Source of the DNA: Nematostella vectensis
Lineage: Eukaryota > Cnidaria > Anthozoa > Actiniaria > Edwardsiidae
DNA: 64,000 bases
Reading direction: 5' to 3'
NCBI RefSeq assembly: GCF_932526225.1
Contig: NC_064048.1
Coordinates: forward strand, 10,982,688-11,046,687
Numbering within the stretch: the stretch's first letter is position 1; each line of letters begins with the position of its first letter. Of this stretch, positions 10,291 through 22,600 are shown one piece after another. The translations under genes were made by a program, and so were the position numbers. The notes under the pieces were generated by a model. It saw only the letters and a program-made list of their open reading frames with translations, was not told where the DNA came from and ran no database searches.

Positions 10291-13200
10291 AATAAGAGTT
10301 TTTGTAATTATGATTTAAAGCAAAGCATCTTGCACATTGCAAGAGTTGGTATTTCTAAAAGTTGTAGCACAACGAGACAAAGTTGAAAAAGACACAGCCG
10401 CAAGGATACGACTTGCGCGGAGGCAAAGATATAGAGTTAAGGGCACGCGGGTACCCTGTGTAGACAATCCGCAAATATGTAAATGTGTAAAAAGGAGCTG
10501 CAATGCAGACCAGAACGTTATAAATAAACCAGTAAAAACGAACAGAGTACCGTCATTGCTCGAGTTAGCACCCAGAAGAGGCGCGTAATCGGGGAAAGCG
10601 CTCGAAGCTTATTTCAAACTCCTACCCTTATAAGAATGTGCTTTTAACAACGTGCAAGAAATTTATAGCCTCCCAGATCCTCACAGCAAAGCAAGCTTTC
10701 AGTAATAAAATGTTATATAGGGCACTACTTTCAGTTTTTTTTACTTCCCTTCTAACGCACAGTCCGCCTCGTCATAATATATGCATACCTCTACAGTACA
10801 GTAAGACCTGTTTTTTTTTTTTAAATCCGCGTTTGAAGTAAACTCGGTGAGTTAAAGGGATCAGATCTAAAAACTCTCCTGAACACGATATGTCACTGAA
10901 CCCGCATATTACAGTCAACTTAGAGATAATTTTGTGGTTTTATTATCACAATTCAGCCTAACAAATTCTGTTCCTCCTTCCCTCTTGCTGTCCTTACAAA
11001 GTGTGTATCATTAAAAGTGAGTTATTGCTGTTATGCTGTTATTTGCATCACTGTAGAGAACAAAACATATCGACCAAAACTCAACACTTTAACACCTCGT
11101 TATTAGGGACAGCTTCAGACAGATGTCTGAAGAGAGATCTTTATCCATTTGTTGTAAACGTAAACCTGCTTAACCCCATTAGTGATGAAAATGAATAGGT
11201 ACATTAGTAAAGGAGTTAAATTACATTTTGTAGCCTACATCTACACAGAAGAAAAGAGTACCAAACTGCTTTGCAAGTGTACACCGGATATTAGCTCCAC
11301 CAGGTATTAGCACTCACGTTCCTCTCCGGTCTATTCAGGTTCAGGTTGTGCTGCCAGAAAGCTATATGTAACAAAAAAAATACCCCCTCCCCCCTTTGTC
11401 ACTGAGCAAAATCCCCCATTTAGCGAAAAGCCAGATCCGCCCCTAGGGGGAGGGGGGTGGACTACGACCGCCAAAATGTGGGCCATTTTATTGAAATATC
11501 CTCAAATATTATACATTTTTTCATATGCAATTTTTGTATGGCTGAACCCCGATAAGCGCTTCATAAAGCTATTCTGTGAAATACGCTGTATTATAGAATT
11601 TGTGTACTGTAATCTTTGTTCTCTCTCTTGCTCTTTCTTTCTGCTACATTTTCTGTTTTTCATGGGTTTACGAAAACCACTCTAACAATAATAAAGAGAT
11701 CAGTAGAGCGGTTGCACCCTTAAAAGCGTGGGCAAATAGAGCCAGACAGAGAGGGGGTTACCGTGGCGACGTGTTCTGTGACGGAGTGTAACTGAGCGGA
11801 AAATCACCCAGCGTTCGCTGTGTGTAGACCGGCAAACTCCGTGAAGCCAACTGGTGGTCTACTATTTCAACAGGTCTCGTATTCTACCTTCAAAGAACCC
11901 ACCAGTAAAATCACAACAGCTTGTGTCGAGTTGAAACTTTCAGCTTCCGCTAGACATGTGTTTTGCATAGGAAATCGAAGAGTTTTTTTACAGAAAAAAA
12001 GATAGGCAATTTTGCCCAACTTGCTAAGTATACTTGAGAAATCGTGGTGAATTATTTATTCTAGTTGTTACCTTTCAAAACACGTTGCTGACGTAATTGG
12101 GAAATTCAAAAGGTTCTCACTGAAGTCTTTGCAAGCGAGAGGGATTTTCTGCGAGAATTAACTATGATCCTGCGAGATTATCCTTAGTTTTAAACCAAGA
12201 CAAAGGTAAGATTCAAGAAACAAAGGAGCAAATGAACAAGCATACAAAAAGTAGTTTCACACTGTACCCACTGAATCAATTATCTCGTATAAGCTGGCAG
12301 TTTCGGAAACCAAAACTTTGTCCGGCATTGACTGTTAACGCGAGTGTTCAAAAAGATTGCTAGTGTTGATAACTCAAAATGTGGTCTTGAAAAGCTATCC
12401 GTGTGGGAAGATTTCCGCTAACAAAAAGTGTTATGAGTAACGTGTTATGTGTTATGGAAGACGTGATTTTTAGCAAAAACTTTGTCACTTTGTCATCATC
12501 CCTAACCACATAATAATATAGTATCACAGAGACACCACGTTTGTTTCTGAGCTTTGCTGTGTAGTTGACTTAAGTCAGGGTATTTTTACTGCAAATGCTT
12601 CTGTCATGGCACTAACAGGACACTACAAAGCTCGTAAACAATTCATTGATGTTTATTCACACCACTTAGTTAAGCTTCCTGAAATAGTACTATACGGAGT
12701 TCTGTCATTCCCATGTTTCGGCACAAATCCATGTTTGTTACTTCGCACAACTTCCGCTGATAGAAAAACGTGCAATGCTGACTACAACACACTTGTCATT
12801 TAACCATGGGGAGAGTGTGCCGTTACCCTGATTTCAGTGGCTAAGAGAGACGTTCGAGGCTCTGAAACCAGGGTAGCGTGCTGCCCGTTGTTGGACGCCC
12901 TCTAGTGTCCAGTCCCAGGGGCGCAGCCAGGGGGTGGCCAAGGGGGCCCGGGCCCCTTCTAGCAGCCAAAAATACAGCAAATGTATGAAACATCATTTAA
13001 AATACAGGAGAAAATGCCTTGAAAGGGCCTTATGGGCCCCCTCCTGTTAAAAATCCTGGCTACGCCGATGAATCTGCATTGCCGATAAGTTGTAAAATTA
13101 AAGGGGGCAGTCGCACGTTCGTTTTAAAGTGAAAATACACCGAGGAATCCTCATTTCTTAAGAGCGAATTAGACGGCTGAAAGAGTTTGCAGATGTGAAA

Positions 13201-13692
13201 ACCGTTTGCATCGCGCCGAATTTAATTTAAGCACAAGAAGACAACCAAAGAGCTTTTGGATAGTGTCCAGTAGTTTTTCTCTGTGCTGGATTGGTGACGT
13301 TAGCATTCTTAAAAAATACCGCTACCGGTGCGACTGCCCCTTTAACACCCAGTGAATTTAAATAGTTTAATATTTTCTGTTCGTATTATCGATATTTCAT
13401 TCGGTGGTTCAACGGAAATTCCACTGATACTAAATAAAGATCTACAGGGTTGTAGCAGTTGAAGGGGCATTTGCCAACGTGAGTAGTAGAAATGTTTCCC
13501 TAATTTGCCTTTCTCCCCTCAAAGTTCTATCTGTCCAACCCTTTGCAGGTTTTGGGTGTTAATATATCAATCACCCAGTGACAACCAAGTAATGATATCA
13601 TAGACTCGCTAACATTCTCTTCGTCATTTTTCTGTCTTTACTGATACTTCGCATTTCCGTCTGCCAGATAACAGGAAGATATACCGCCAGAC
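10291..13692. other. gap between genes B and C, no convincing gene
   Basis: Mostly AT-rich sequence. Short open frames (for example 10337-10588) have no recognisable motif. C/G-rich scars at 11370-11460 look like decayed dispersed repeats. A UTR acceptor for gene C is plausible at about 13666 (CCGTCTGCCAG). Confidence 0.4.
12918..13072. mobile_element. short MITE-like element with CAGCCAGG termini
   Basis: About 155 bp is bounded by GGCGCAGCCAGG and its near complement CCTGGCTACGCC. Internal GGGCCC blocks also pair (about 12943 and 13035). No coding capacity; probably a non-autonomous element. Confidence 0.5.
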
Positions 13693-16600
13693 ATGGCCCT
13701 CCTGTTGGGGGTAGGGTGGCTACTAATTATCACCACCCCCCCGGTCAGCCCTCAAAGTAAGTAGCTCTCACGTAGGGAAAGTGGATTAAAGGCTTCCAGC
13801 ATAACCCCCCTCCCCCCTCCCCCCTAGGTCAAACCTCAACTTAAGGGTAAATTATCTGTTATCGAAACCACTTGTGGTAACCGACTTCTTATTTATTAAT
13901 TCTTTTTTGATCAAGACTTCCCAGTCATTCCGCGTTATTGGCAACAATGTTTGTCACTGTGTCCTATTTTTCTAGTATCTCCTCTGCGATCACATACTGT
14001 CTAATTGTTACCTTTCTTTAGTTTTCCTGGTCAATAAGACACTGTCTATTAGTTTTCCAGTATTTCTTGGTCCATTTAACACTGTCTATTAGTTTTCCAG
14101 TATTTCTTGGTCCATTTAACACTGTCTATTAGTTTTCCAGTATTTCCTGGTCGATAACAAAGGTCAGAACGCGCAGGTCCTGGACACCATCAAGCTCCCA
14201 ACATGCACACACTTGGACATCAGGAGTGGCGTGACACTCCGTCACGGCATCAAGGCCGGGAACTTTACTAAGCTTGGTGTCGTGCGTGATATGCAGACAT
14301 GTGTAGACGCCTGCTGTCACGATCAGTTGTGTGACGTGGCGTTCATGCCGGGGAGAATGTGTTACACGGTTAAGTGTTTTACCACCAAGTCCTGCGAAAG
14401 CATCCCCGCCATCCCCTCCCTGGCGGCCAACGGAAGTGTGCAGATATCACATATTGTGAGGGGAGGGGGGAATGGGGATGATTTGGAAAGTTTTAAGAAG
14501 ACTCAAGGGATCGGCAAGTACGGTAAGCTATGCTTCACTTCTTTCTTTTTTCTTTCATTTTTTTCATTTCTTTTCCATTTTTGTTTTTTTTTTCTCTAGT
14601 CCTTTTCTTTTTTCTTTCTGATCGTATCTTTGCTTTCTTTTTTTTAATTAGCTCTTTTTTTTCTTCCTTTTGCTGTTTCTCGCTTACTCCTTTTTTCTCG
14701 TACCTATGTCTTCAATCCTTTTTACTTTTATAATCAGCTGTATTGAGCGAACAACAAAATAAATGGAATCAATTACTATGGATTGAAAAAGAATAAAAGT
14801 GCAAAGCAGAGAAAGTTTTTCAAAAAGTTTCAACACACATCTTCCCTGCTAGCAGAGGCCTCTTTTCTCTGTATTTCGCTGGGCTGGAGCTCGCGATGAA
14901 AAGATACCTCTGCCATGGGTCGCAAGTTCGTTTGATCAAACCGCCGTCCACGATCGTGGACGAGATCCAGAGCGCATGCTCTGTTCATTAATTACTGGCC
15001 ACTATTTGAGCCCACAATGACTAGCGCATGCATGAAACGTATATCCGCTGCCGGATAATAAGCCCGCATTCGAAACGGCGTCCTCCGTAGAAATATCACG
15101 CGACGAATTATAAAAGAAGCCATTCAATGCCTTATCTTCATTCAGAATTTTCTCTCTTTTGACAAACGAGTCAATCTTCCGTTTACAGGTTTTGCATATT
15201 CTTCTGGGAATAGCTGATCTACGTTTACCAAAAATTTTTGTAGCATTTTCTTCGAATCCAACTGTGCGATATTTACATTGAAGAAACTCGCCTGCCCAGA
15301 TGTCTTGAAATTAATCCCACAAACAAGACAAAACTCGTCTTTGCTGCGTTTGTTGTTCACTCTTTTTAGTGACGTTTTAGGTGACTGAAATTGAACAGTT
15401 GTTTTCTTTTTTCGACGAGGAGAACTAACCGGAGTTTGATTCATGATTTCCGACAAAACCCATGCAAAGCATATTGACAGCTTTCGCGCGATGGTACGGG
15501 TTTTGGCACGTCGGTCGCTTATTAACGCTCACGCATGCGCAACAGAAACAGTTTCGACCCATGGCAGAGGTATCTTTTCCTCGCGAACTCCAGCCCAGCG
15601 AAATACAGAGAAAAGAGGCCTCTGCTAGCAGGGAAACACACATCCCGTTTGCTCTTACAAACTCATTTTCATATTTAACTATAATTCTTTATTCTCTCCT
15701 CATTTTTCTTTCTCCCCCCTTTTCAGAGAATATTTACCTTCCATTTCTCCCATTTCTCGAATCTTTCTCCCACGGCCACTTCGTTTTTAAATCTAGCCTC
15801 CCTTCACTTATTCCCGCATCTGTTTCCCCAGCTGTACAAAAAGATAAAAACCAGTGTGTACCGAGTCGCATTGCGTACAACTACACGCTGAAAGGCGGGA
15901 AAAGTGCAGGGAACGTCGAGGAACTGGGGCGAGTAGAAAGCGTCCACGAATGCATGGAAAAATGCTGCGACCGGGATACCTGTGATGTGGCGTTCTATTT
16001 AAAGGACACGTGTTACTCGGTGGAATGTTATGCGGACGAATTGTGCCAGAGCGTGCCTATCAAGAAAAGCAAGACTTTTAACCCCACAGTTGTGTACATG
16101 AACAAGAGAAACGGGAAAAGGCTGAGACATAAAGGTAGGATGCATCACGTGTATAACGCCACATGACGTCACAGAGCACTGATGACGTAAATACGCCACA
16201 TGACGTCACAGAGCACTGATGACGTAAATACGCCACATGACGTCACAAAGCACTGATGACGTATATATACCTTACATATTTATCGCTGTGTTTTTTCTTA
16301 ACGGCATAAAAGAGCCTGGAACCAAAATATAGTATTTGGTATTAGGTGTCCAAATAAGGAATTGATGAAGCGAGCTAGGAGAACGATAGTTTTCGGAACA
16401 AGATTTATTGATATGAGTACAAATAAGGAATTGATGAAGCGAGCTAGGAGAACGATAGTTTTCGGAACAAGATTTATTGATATGATTTCACGACTATCAA
16501 GCCCACTGGTTTCCAGGCTTCTCTTTAGTAAATACGTAATAAAAACAAATACTGAAAGCCTTTAGGATGCTCTTACTTGTAAGTATTCATCTCTCGGCAG

Positions 16601-19600
16601 AGACATAAAGGTAGGATGCATCACGTGTATTACGCCACATGACGTCACAGAGCAATGACGACGTAAATACCACATGACGTCACTGTACACCGATGACGTC
16701 ACATATCAATTTCAGTTTTCTAAACAGGATTGATTGATTTGAGTGCAAATCTGGTTTCACGACTAGTTTCTAGACTTCATTTAGTAAATACGCAATGAAC
16801 ACAAATCCTGAACGCATTTAAGCTCTTACTTGTGAGTATTTAGAAATCGCCCTCGTGTGTGATGATCTCTCGGTTTGTGTCAGATTTCTGCGACCCGCCC
16901 TGCGTGCACGGCATGTGCACGAGTGATGACAACTGCATGTGCGACCGCGGCTTTGAGGGTGTCGACTGCAAGAACACTACAAAAACAGGTACCATGGCAA
17001 CGATGGCATCACCGATGACGAACTGTATTAGCATTATATTTTGCACTGACTTTGACGTAATCATTCTGCGACGCTCCCGGAGATGACGCCATGTTTGTCA
17101 TGTTGTAGGCTTTTGTAGGTTCAGCGGATGTGGAGTTCATGGTCGATGCCTGTGGAATGATACCTGCGCATGCGCACCTGGTCACTACGGACCCGTATGT
17201 AAATATAAACGTACGTATACCAATTACATATACAAAGATTTTCAGATATTGTCACTCCCGATATCTTATCTGAACAGGATTGAGTTATCCCGAGAAAAAC
17301 AATTTTTCCCAATAAATACCGAGTCAATTACGATCAATAACGACTGCCTCCCGATCAATACCGAGTAACCCCCGATCAATACCAAGTCATTGCCCATCAA
17401 TACCCGAATCACTTCCGATAAATACTGGATCAGAAGGACGGTGATATTTTCTGTTCTTCCATTTATTGTCTGGAGACCGATTGCCTTCCAAATAATTCCG
17501 AGTCATCCATGTTCGGATAACACCAAGTTACTTCCATATCGGATGTGTTCATTTAACACATCATATAACACCAAGTTACTTCCATATCGGATGTGTTCAT
17601 TTAACACATCATATAACACCAAGTTACTTCCATATCGGATGTGTTCATTTAACACATCATATAACACCAAGTTACTTCCATATCGGATGTGTTCATTTAA
17701 CACATCATATAACACCAAGTTACTTCCATATCGGATGTGTTTATTTCAGGGACGTGTCATCCACCTTGCCACAACGGCGCATGCGTAAACAACTCGACTG
17801 AGAACCGCCAGTGTCAGTGTCACGTGGGCTGGGAGGGCCCCTACTGTAATATATCTAACGGAGGTAGGCTACTGTCCAAGGTACATTATGAGGGAAGAGA
17901 GGGGCGTCAATTACGGATGGACGGTGTCCTGTGGGGTATGTAGCTTTGAAAGCCCCTACTGTAATATATCTAACGGAGGTAGGCTACTGTCCAAGGTACA
18001 TTATGAGGGAAGAGAGGGGCGTCAATTACGGATGGACGGTGTCCTGTGGGGTGTGTAGCTTTGGAAGGCCCTACTGTAATATATCTAACGGAGGTAGGCT
18101 ACTGTCCAAGGTACATTATGAGGGAAGAGAGGGGCGTCAATTACGGATGCACGGTGTCCTGTGGGGTATGTAGCTTTGAAAGCCCCTACTGTAATATATC
18201 TAACGGAGGTAGGCTACTGTCCAAGGTACATTATGAGGGAAGAGAGGGGCGTCAATTACGGATGGACGGTGTCCTGTGGGGTGTGTAGCTTTGGAAGGCC
18301 CTACTGTAATAAATCTAACGGAGGTAGGCTACTGTCCAAGGTACATTATGAGGGAAGAGAGGGGCGTCAATTACGGATGCACGGTGTCCTGTGGGGTATG
18401 TAGCTTTGAAAGCCCCTACTGTAATATATCTAACGGAGGTAGGCTACTGTCCAAGGTACATTATGAGGGAAGAGAGGGGCGTCAATTACGGATGGACGGT
18501 GTCATGTGGGGTATGTAGCTTTGAAAGCCCCTACTGTAATATATCTAACGGAGGTAGGCTACTGTCCAAGGTACATTATGAGGGAAGAGAGGGGCGTCAA
18601 TTACGGATGGACGGTGTCCTGTGGGGTGTGTAGCTTTGGAAGGCCCTACTGTAATATATCTAACGGAGGTAGGCTACTGTCCAAGGTACATTATGAGGGA
18701 AGAGAGGGGCGTCAATTACGGATGGACGGTGTCCTGTGGGGTGTGTAACTTTGGAAGGCCCTACTGTAATATATCTAACGGAGGTAGGCTACTGTCCAAG
18801 GTACATTATGAGGGAAGAAAGGGGCGTCAATTACGGATGGACGGTGTCCTGTGGGGTGTGTAGCTTTGGAAGGCCCTACTGTAATATATCTAACGGAGGT
18901 AGGCTACTGTCCAAGGTACATTATGAGGGAAGAGAGGGGCGTCAATTACGGATGGACGGTGTCCTGTGGGGTGTGTAGCTTTGGAAGGCCCTACTGTAAT
19001 AAATCTAACGGAGGTAGGCTACTGTCCAAGGTACATTATGAGGGAAGAGAGGGGCGTCAATTACGGATGCACGGTGTCCTGTGGGGTATGTAGCTTTGAA
19101 AGCCCCTACTGTAATATATCTAACGGAGGTAGGCTACTGTCCAAGGTACATTATGAGGGAAGAGAGGGGCGTCAATTACGGATGGACGGTGTCATGTGGG
19201 GTATGTAGCTTTGAAAGCCCCTACTGTAATATATCTAACGGAGGTAGGCTACTGTCCAAGGTACATTATGAGGGAAGAGAGGGGCGTCAATTACGGATGG
19301 ACGGTGTCCTGTGGGGTGTGTAGCTTTGGAAGGCCCTACTGTAATATATCTAACGGAGGTAGGCTACTGTCCAAGGTACATTATGAGGGAAGAGAGGGGC
19401 GTCAATTACGGATGGACGGTGTCCTGTGGGGTGTGTAACTTTGGAAGGCCCTACTGTAATATATCTAACGGAGGTAGGCTACTGTCCAAGGTACATTATG
19501 AGGGAAGAGAGAGGCGTCAATTACGGATGGACGGTGTACTGTGGGGTATGTAGCTTTGGAAGGCCCTACTGTAATATATCTAACGGAGGTAGGCTACTGT

Positions 19601-22600
19601 CCAAGGCACATTATGAGGGAAGAGAGGGGCGTCAATTACGGATGGACGGTGTCCTGTGGGGTATGTAGCTTTGGAAGGTCCTACTTTAATATATCTAACG
19701 GAGGTAGGCTACTGTCCAAGGTACATTATGAGGGAAGAGAGGGGCGTCAATTACGGATGGACGGTGTCCTGTGGGGTATGTAACTTTGGAAGGCCCTACT
19801 GTAATATATCTAACGGAGGTAGGCTACTGTCCAAGGTACATTATGAGGGAAGAGAGGGGCGTCAATTACGGATGGACGGTGTCCTGTGGGGTGTGTAGCT
19901 TTGGAAGGCCCTACTGTAATATATCAAACGGAGGTAGGCTACTGTCCAAGGTACATTATGAGGGAAGAGAGGGGAGTCAATTACGGATGGACGGTGTCCT
20001 GTGGGGTGTGTAGCTTTGGAAGGCCCTACTGTAATATATCTAACGGAGGTAGGCTACTGTCCAAGGTACATTATGAGGGAAGAGAGGGGCGTCAATTACG
20101 GATGGACGGTGTACTGTGGGGTGTGTAGCTTTGGAAGGCCCTACTGTAATATATCTAACGGAGGTAGGCTACTGTCCAAGGTACATTTTGAGGGAAAAGA
20201 GGGGCGTCAATTACGGATGGACGGTGTCCTGTGGGGTATGTAGCTTTGGAAGGCCCCTACTGTAATATATCTAACGGAGGTAGGGTACTGTCCAAGGTAC
20301 ATTTTGAGGGAAGAGAGGGGCGTCAATTACGGATGGACGGTGTCCTGTGGGGTATGTAGCTTTGGAAGGCCCCTACTGTAATATATCTAACGGAGGTAGG
20401 GTACTGTCCAAGGTACATTTTGAGGGAAGAGAGGGGCGTCAATTACGGATGGACGGTGTCCTGTGGGGTATGTAGCTTTGGAAGGCCCCTACTGTAATAT
20501 ATCTAACGGAGGTAGGGTACTGTCCAAGGTACATTATGAGGGAAGATAGGGGCGTCAATTACGGATGGACGGTGTCCTGTGGGGTATGTAGCTTTGGAAG
20601 GCCCTACTGTAATATATCTAACGGAGGTAGGCTACTGTCCAAGGTACATTATTAGGGAAGAGAGGGGCGTCAATTACGTAGGGACAGTGTCCTGTGTCGG
20701 GTTGGGTGTTGTGTAGGTAGGGAGGGTGTCCTGTGTCGGGTTGGGTGTTATGTAGGTAGGGAGGGTGTCCTGTGTCGGGTTGGGTGTTGTGTAGGTAGGG
20801 AGGGTGTCCTGTGTCGGGTTGGGTGTTGTGTTGGTAGGGACGGTGTCCTCTGTCGGGTTAAGTGTTATGTAGGTAGGGAGGGTGTCCTGTGTCGGGTTGG
20901 GTGTTGTGTAGGTAGGGACGGTGTCCTGGGTCGGGTTGGGTGTTGTGTAGGTAGGGACGGTGTCCTGTGTCGGGTTGGGTGTTGTGTAGGGAGGGACGGT
21001 GTCCTGTGTCGGGTTGGGTGTTATGTAGGTAGGGACGGTGTCCTGTGTCGGGATGGGTGTTATGTAGGTAGGGACGGTGTCCTGTGTCGGGTTGGGTGTT
21101 ATGTAGGGAGGGAGGGTGTCCTGTGTCGGGTTGGGTGTTATGTAGGTAGGGACGGTGTCCTGTGTCGGGTTATGTGTTATGTAGGTAGGGACGGTGTCCT
21201 GTGTCGGGTTGGGTGTTATGTAGGTAGGGAGGGTGTCCTGTGTCGGGTTGGGTGTTATGTAGGTAGGGAGGGTGTCCTGTGTCGGGTTGGGTGTTGTGTA
21301 GGTAGGGACGGTGTCCTGTGTCGGGTTGGGTGTTATGTAGGTAGGGACGGTGTCCTGTGTCGGGTTATGTGTTATGTAGGTAGGGAGGGTGTCCTGTGTC
21401 GGGTTGGGTGTTGTGTAGGTAGGGACGGTGTCCTGTGTCGTGTTGGGTGTTATGTAGGTAGGGACGGTGTCCTGTGTCGGGTTGGGTGTTATGTAGGTAG
21501 GGAGGGTGTCCTGTGTCGGGTTGGGTGTTGTGTAGGTAGGGAGGGTGTCCTGTGTCGGGTTGGGTGTTGTGTTGGTAGGGACGGTGTCCTGTGTCGGGTT
21601 AAGTGTTATGTAGGTAGGGAGGGTGTCCTGTGTCGGGTTGGGTGTTGTGTAGGTAGGGACGGTGTCCTGGGTCGGGTTGGGTGTTGTGTAGGTAGGGACG
21701 GTGTCCTGTGTCGGGTTGGGTGTTGTGTAGGGAGGGACGGTGTCCTGTGTCGGGTTGGGTGTTATGTAGGTAGGGAGGGTGTCCTGTGTCGGGATGGGTG
21801 TTATGTAGGTAGGGAGGGTGTCCTGTGTCGGGTTGGGTGTTGTGTAGGTAGGGAGGGTGTCCTGTGTCGGGTTGGGTGTTGTGTAGGTAGGGACGGTGTC
21901 CTGTGTCGGGTTGGGTGTTATGTAGGTAGGGAGGGTGTCCTGTGTCGGGTTGGGTGTTATGTAGGTAGGGAGGGTGTCCTGTGTCGGATTGGGTGTTATG
22001 TAGGTAGGTAGGTAGGGTGTCCTGTGTCGGGTTGGGTGTTATGTAGGTAGAGAGGGTGTCCTGTGTCGGGTTGGGTGTTGTGTAGGTAGGGAGGGTGTGC
22101 TGTGTCGGGTTGGGTGTTATGTAGGTAGGGAGGGTGTCCTGTGTCGGGTTGGGTGTTGTGTAGGTAGGGAGGGTGTCCTGTGTCGGGTTGGGTGTTGTGT
22201 TGGTAGGGACGGTGTCCTGTGTCGGGTTAAGTGTTATGTAGGTAGGGAGGGTGTCCTGTGTCGGGTTGGGTGTTGTGTAGGTAGGGACGGTGTCCTGGGT
22301 CGGGTTGGGTGTTGTGTAGGTAGGGACGGTGTCCTGTGTCGGGTTGGGTGTTGTGTAGGGAGGGACGGTGTCCTGTGTCGGGTTGGGTGTTATGTAGGTA
22401 GGGACGGTGTCCTGTGTCGGGATGGGTGTTATGTAGGTAGGGACGGTGTCCTGTGTCGGGTTGGGTGTTATGTAGGGAGGGAGGGTGTCCTGTGTCGGGT
22501 TGGGTGTTGTGTAGGTAGGGACGGTGTCCTGGGTCGGGTTGGGTGTTGTGTAGGTAGGGACGGTGTCCTGTGTCGGGTTGGGTGTTGTGTAGGGAGGGAC

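Noticed and set aside
10337-10588. 83-codon + strand open frame between genes B and C
   Set aside because: No recognisable domain, no leader, no phase-compatible splice sites linking it to B or C.
15462-15831. Extension of gene C exon 3 upstream into the transposon (234-codon open frame)
   Set aside because: The acceptor at 15831 (TGTTTCCCCAG) gives the correct phase 1 junction with exon 2; upstream sequence lacks domain content. It remains possible only as a transposon-driven alternative start.
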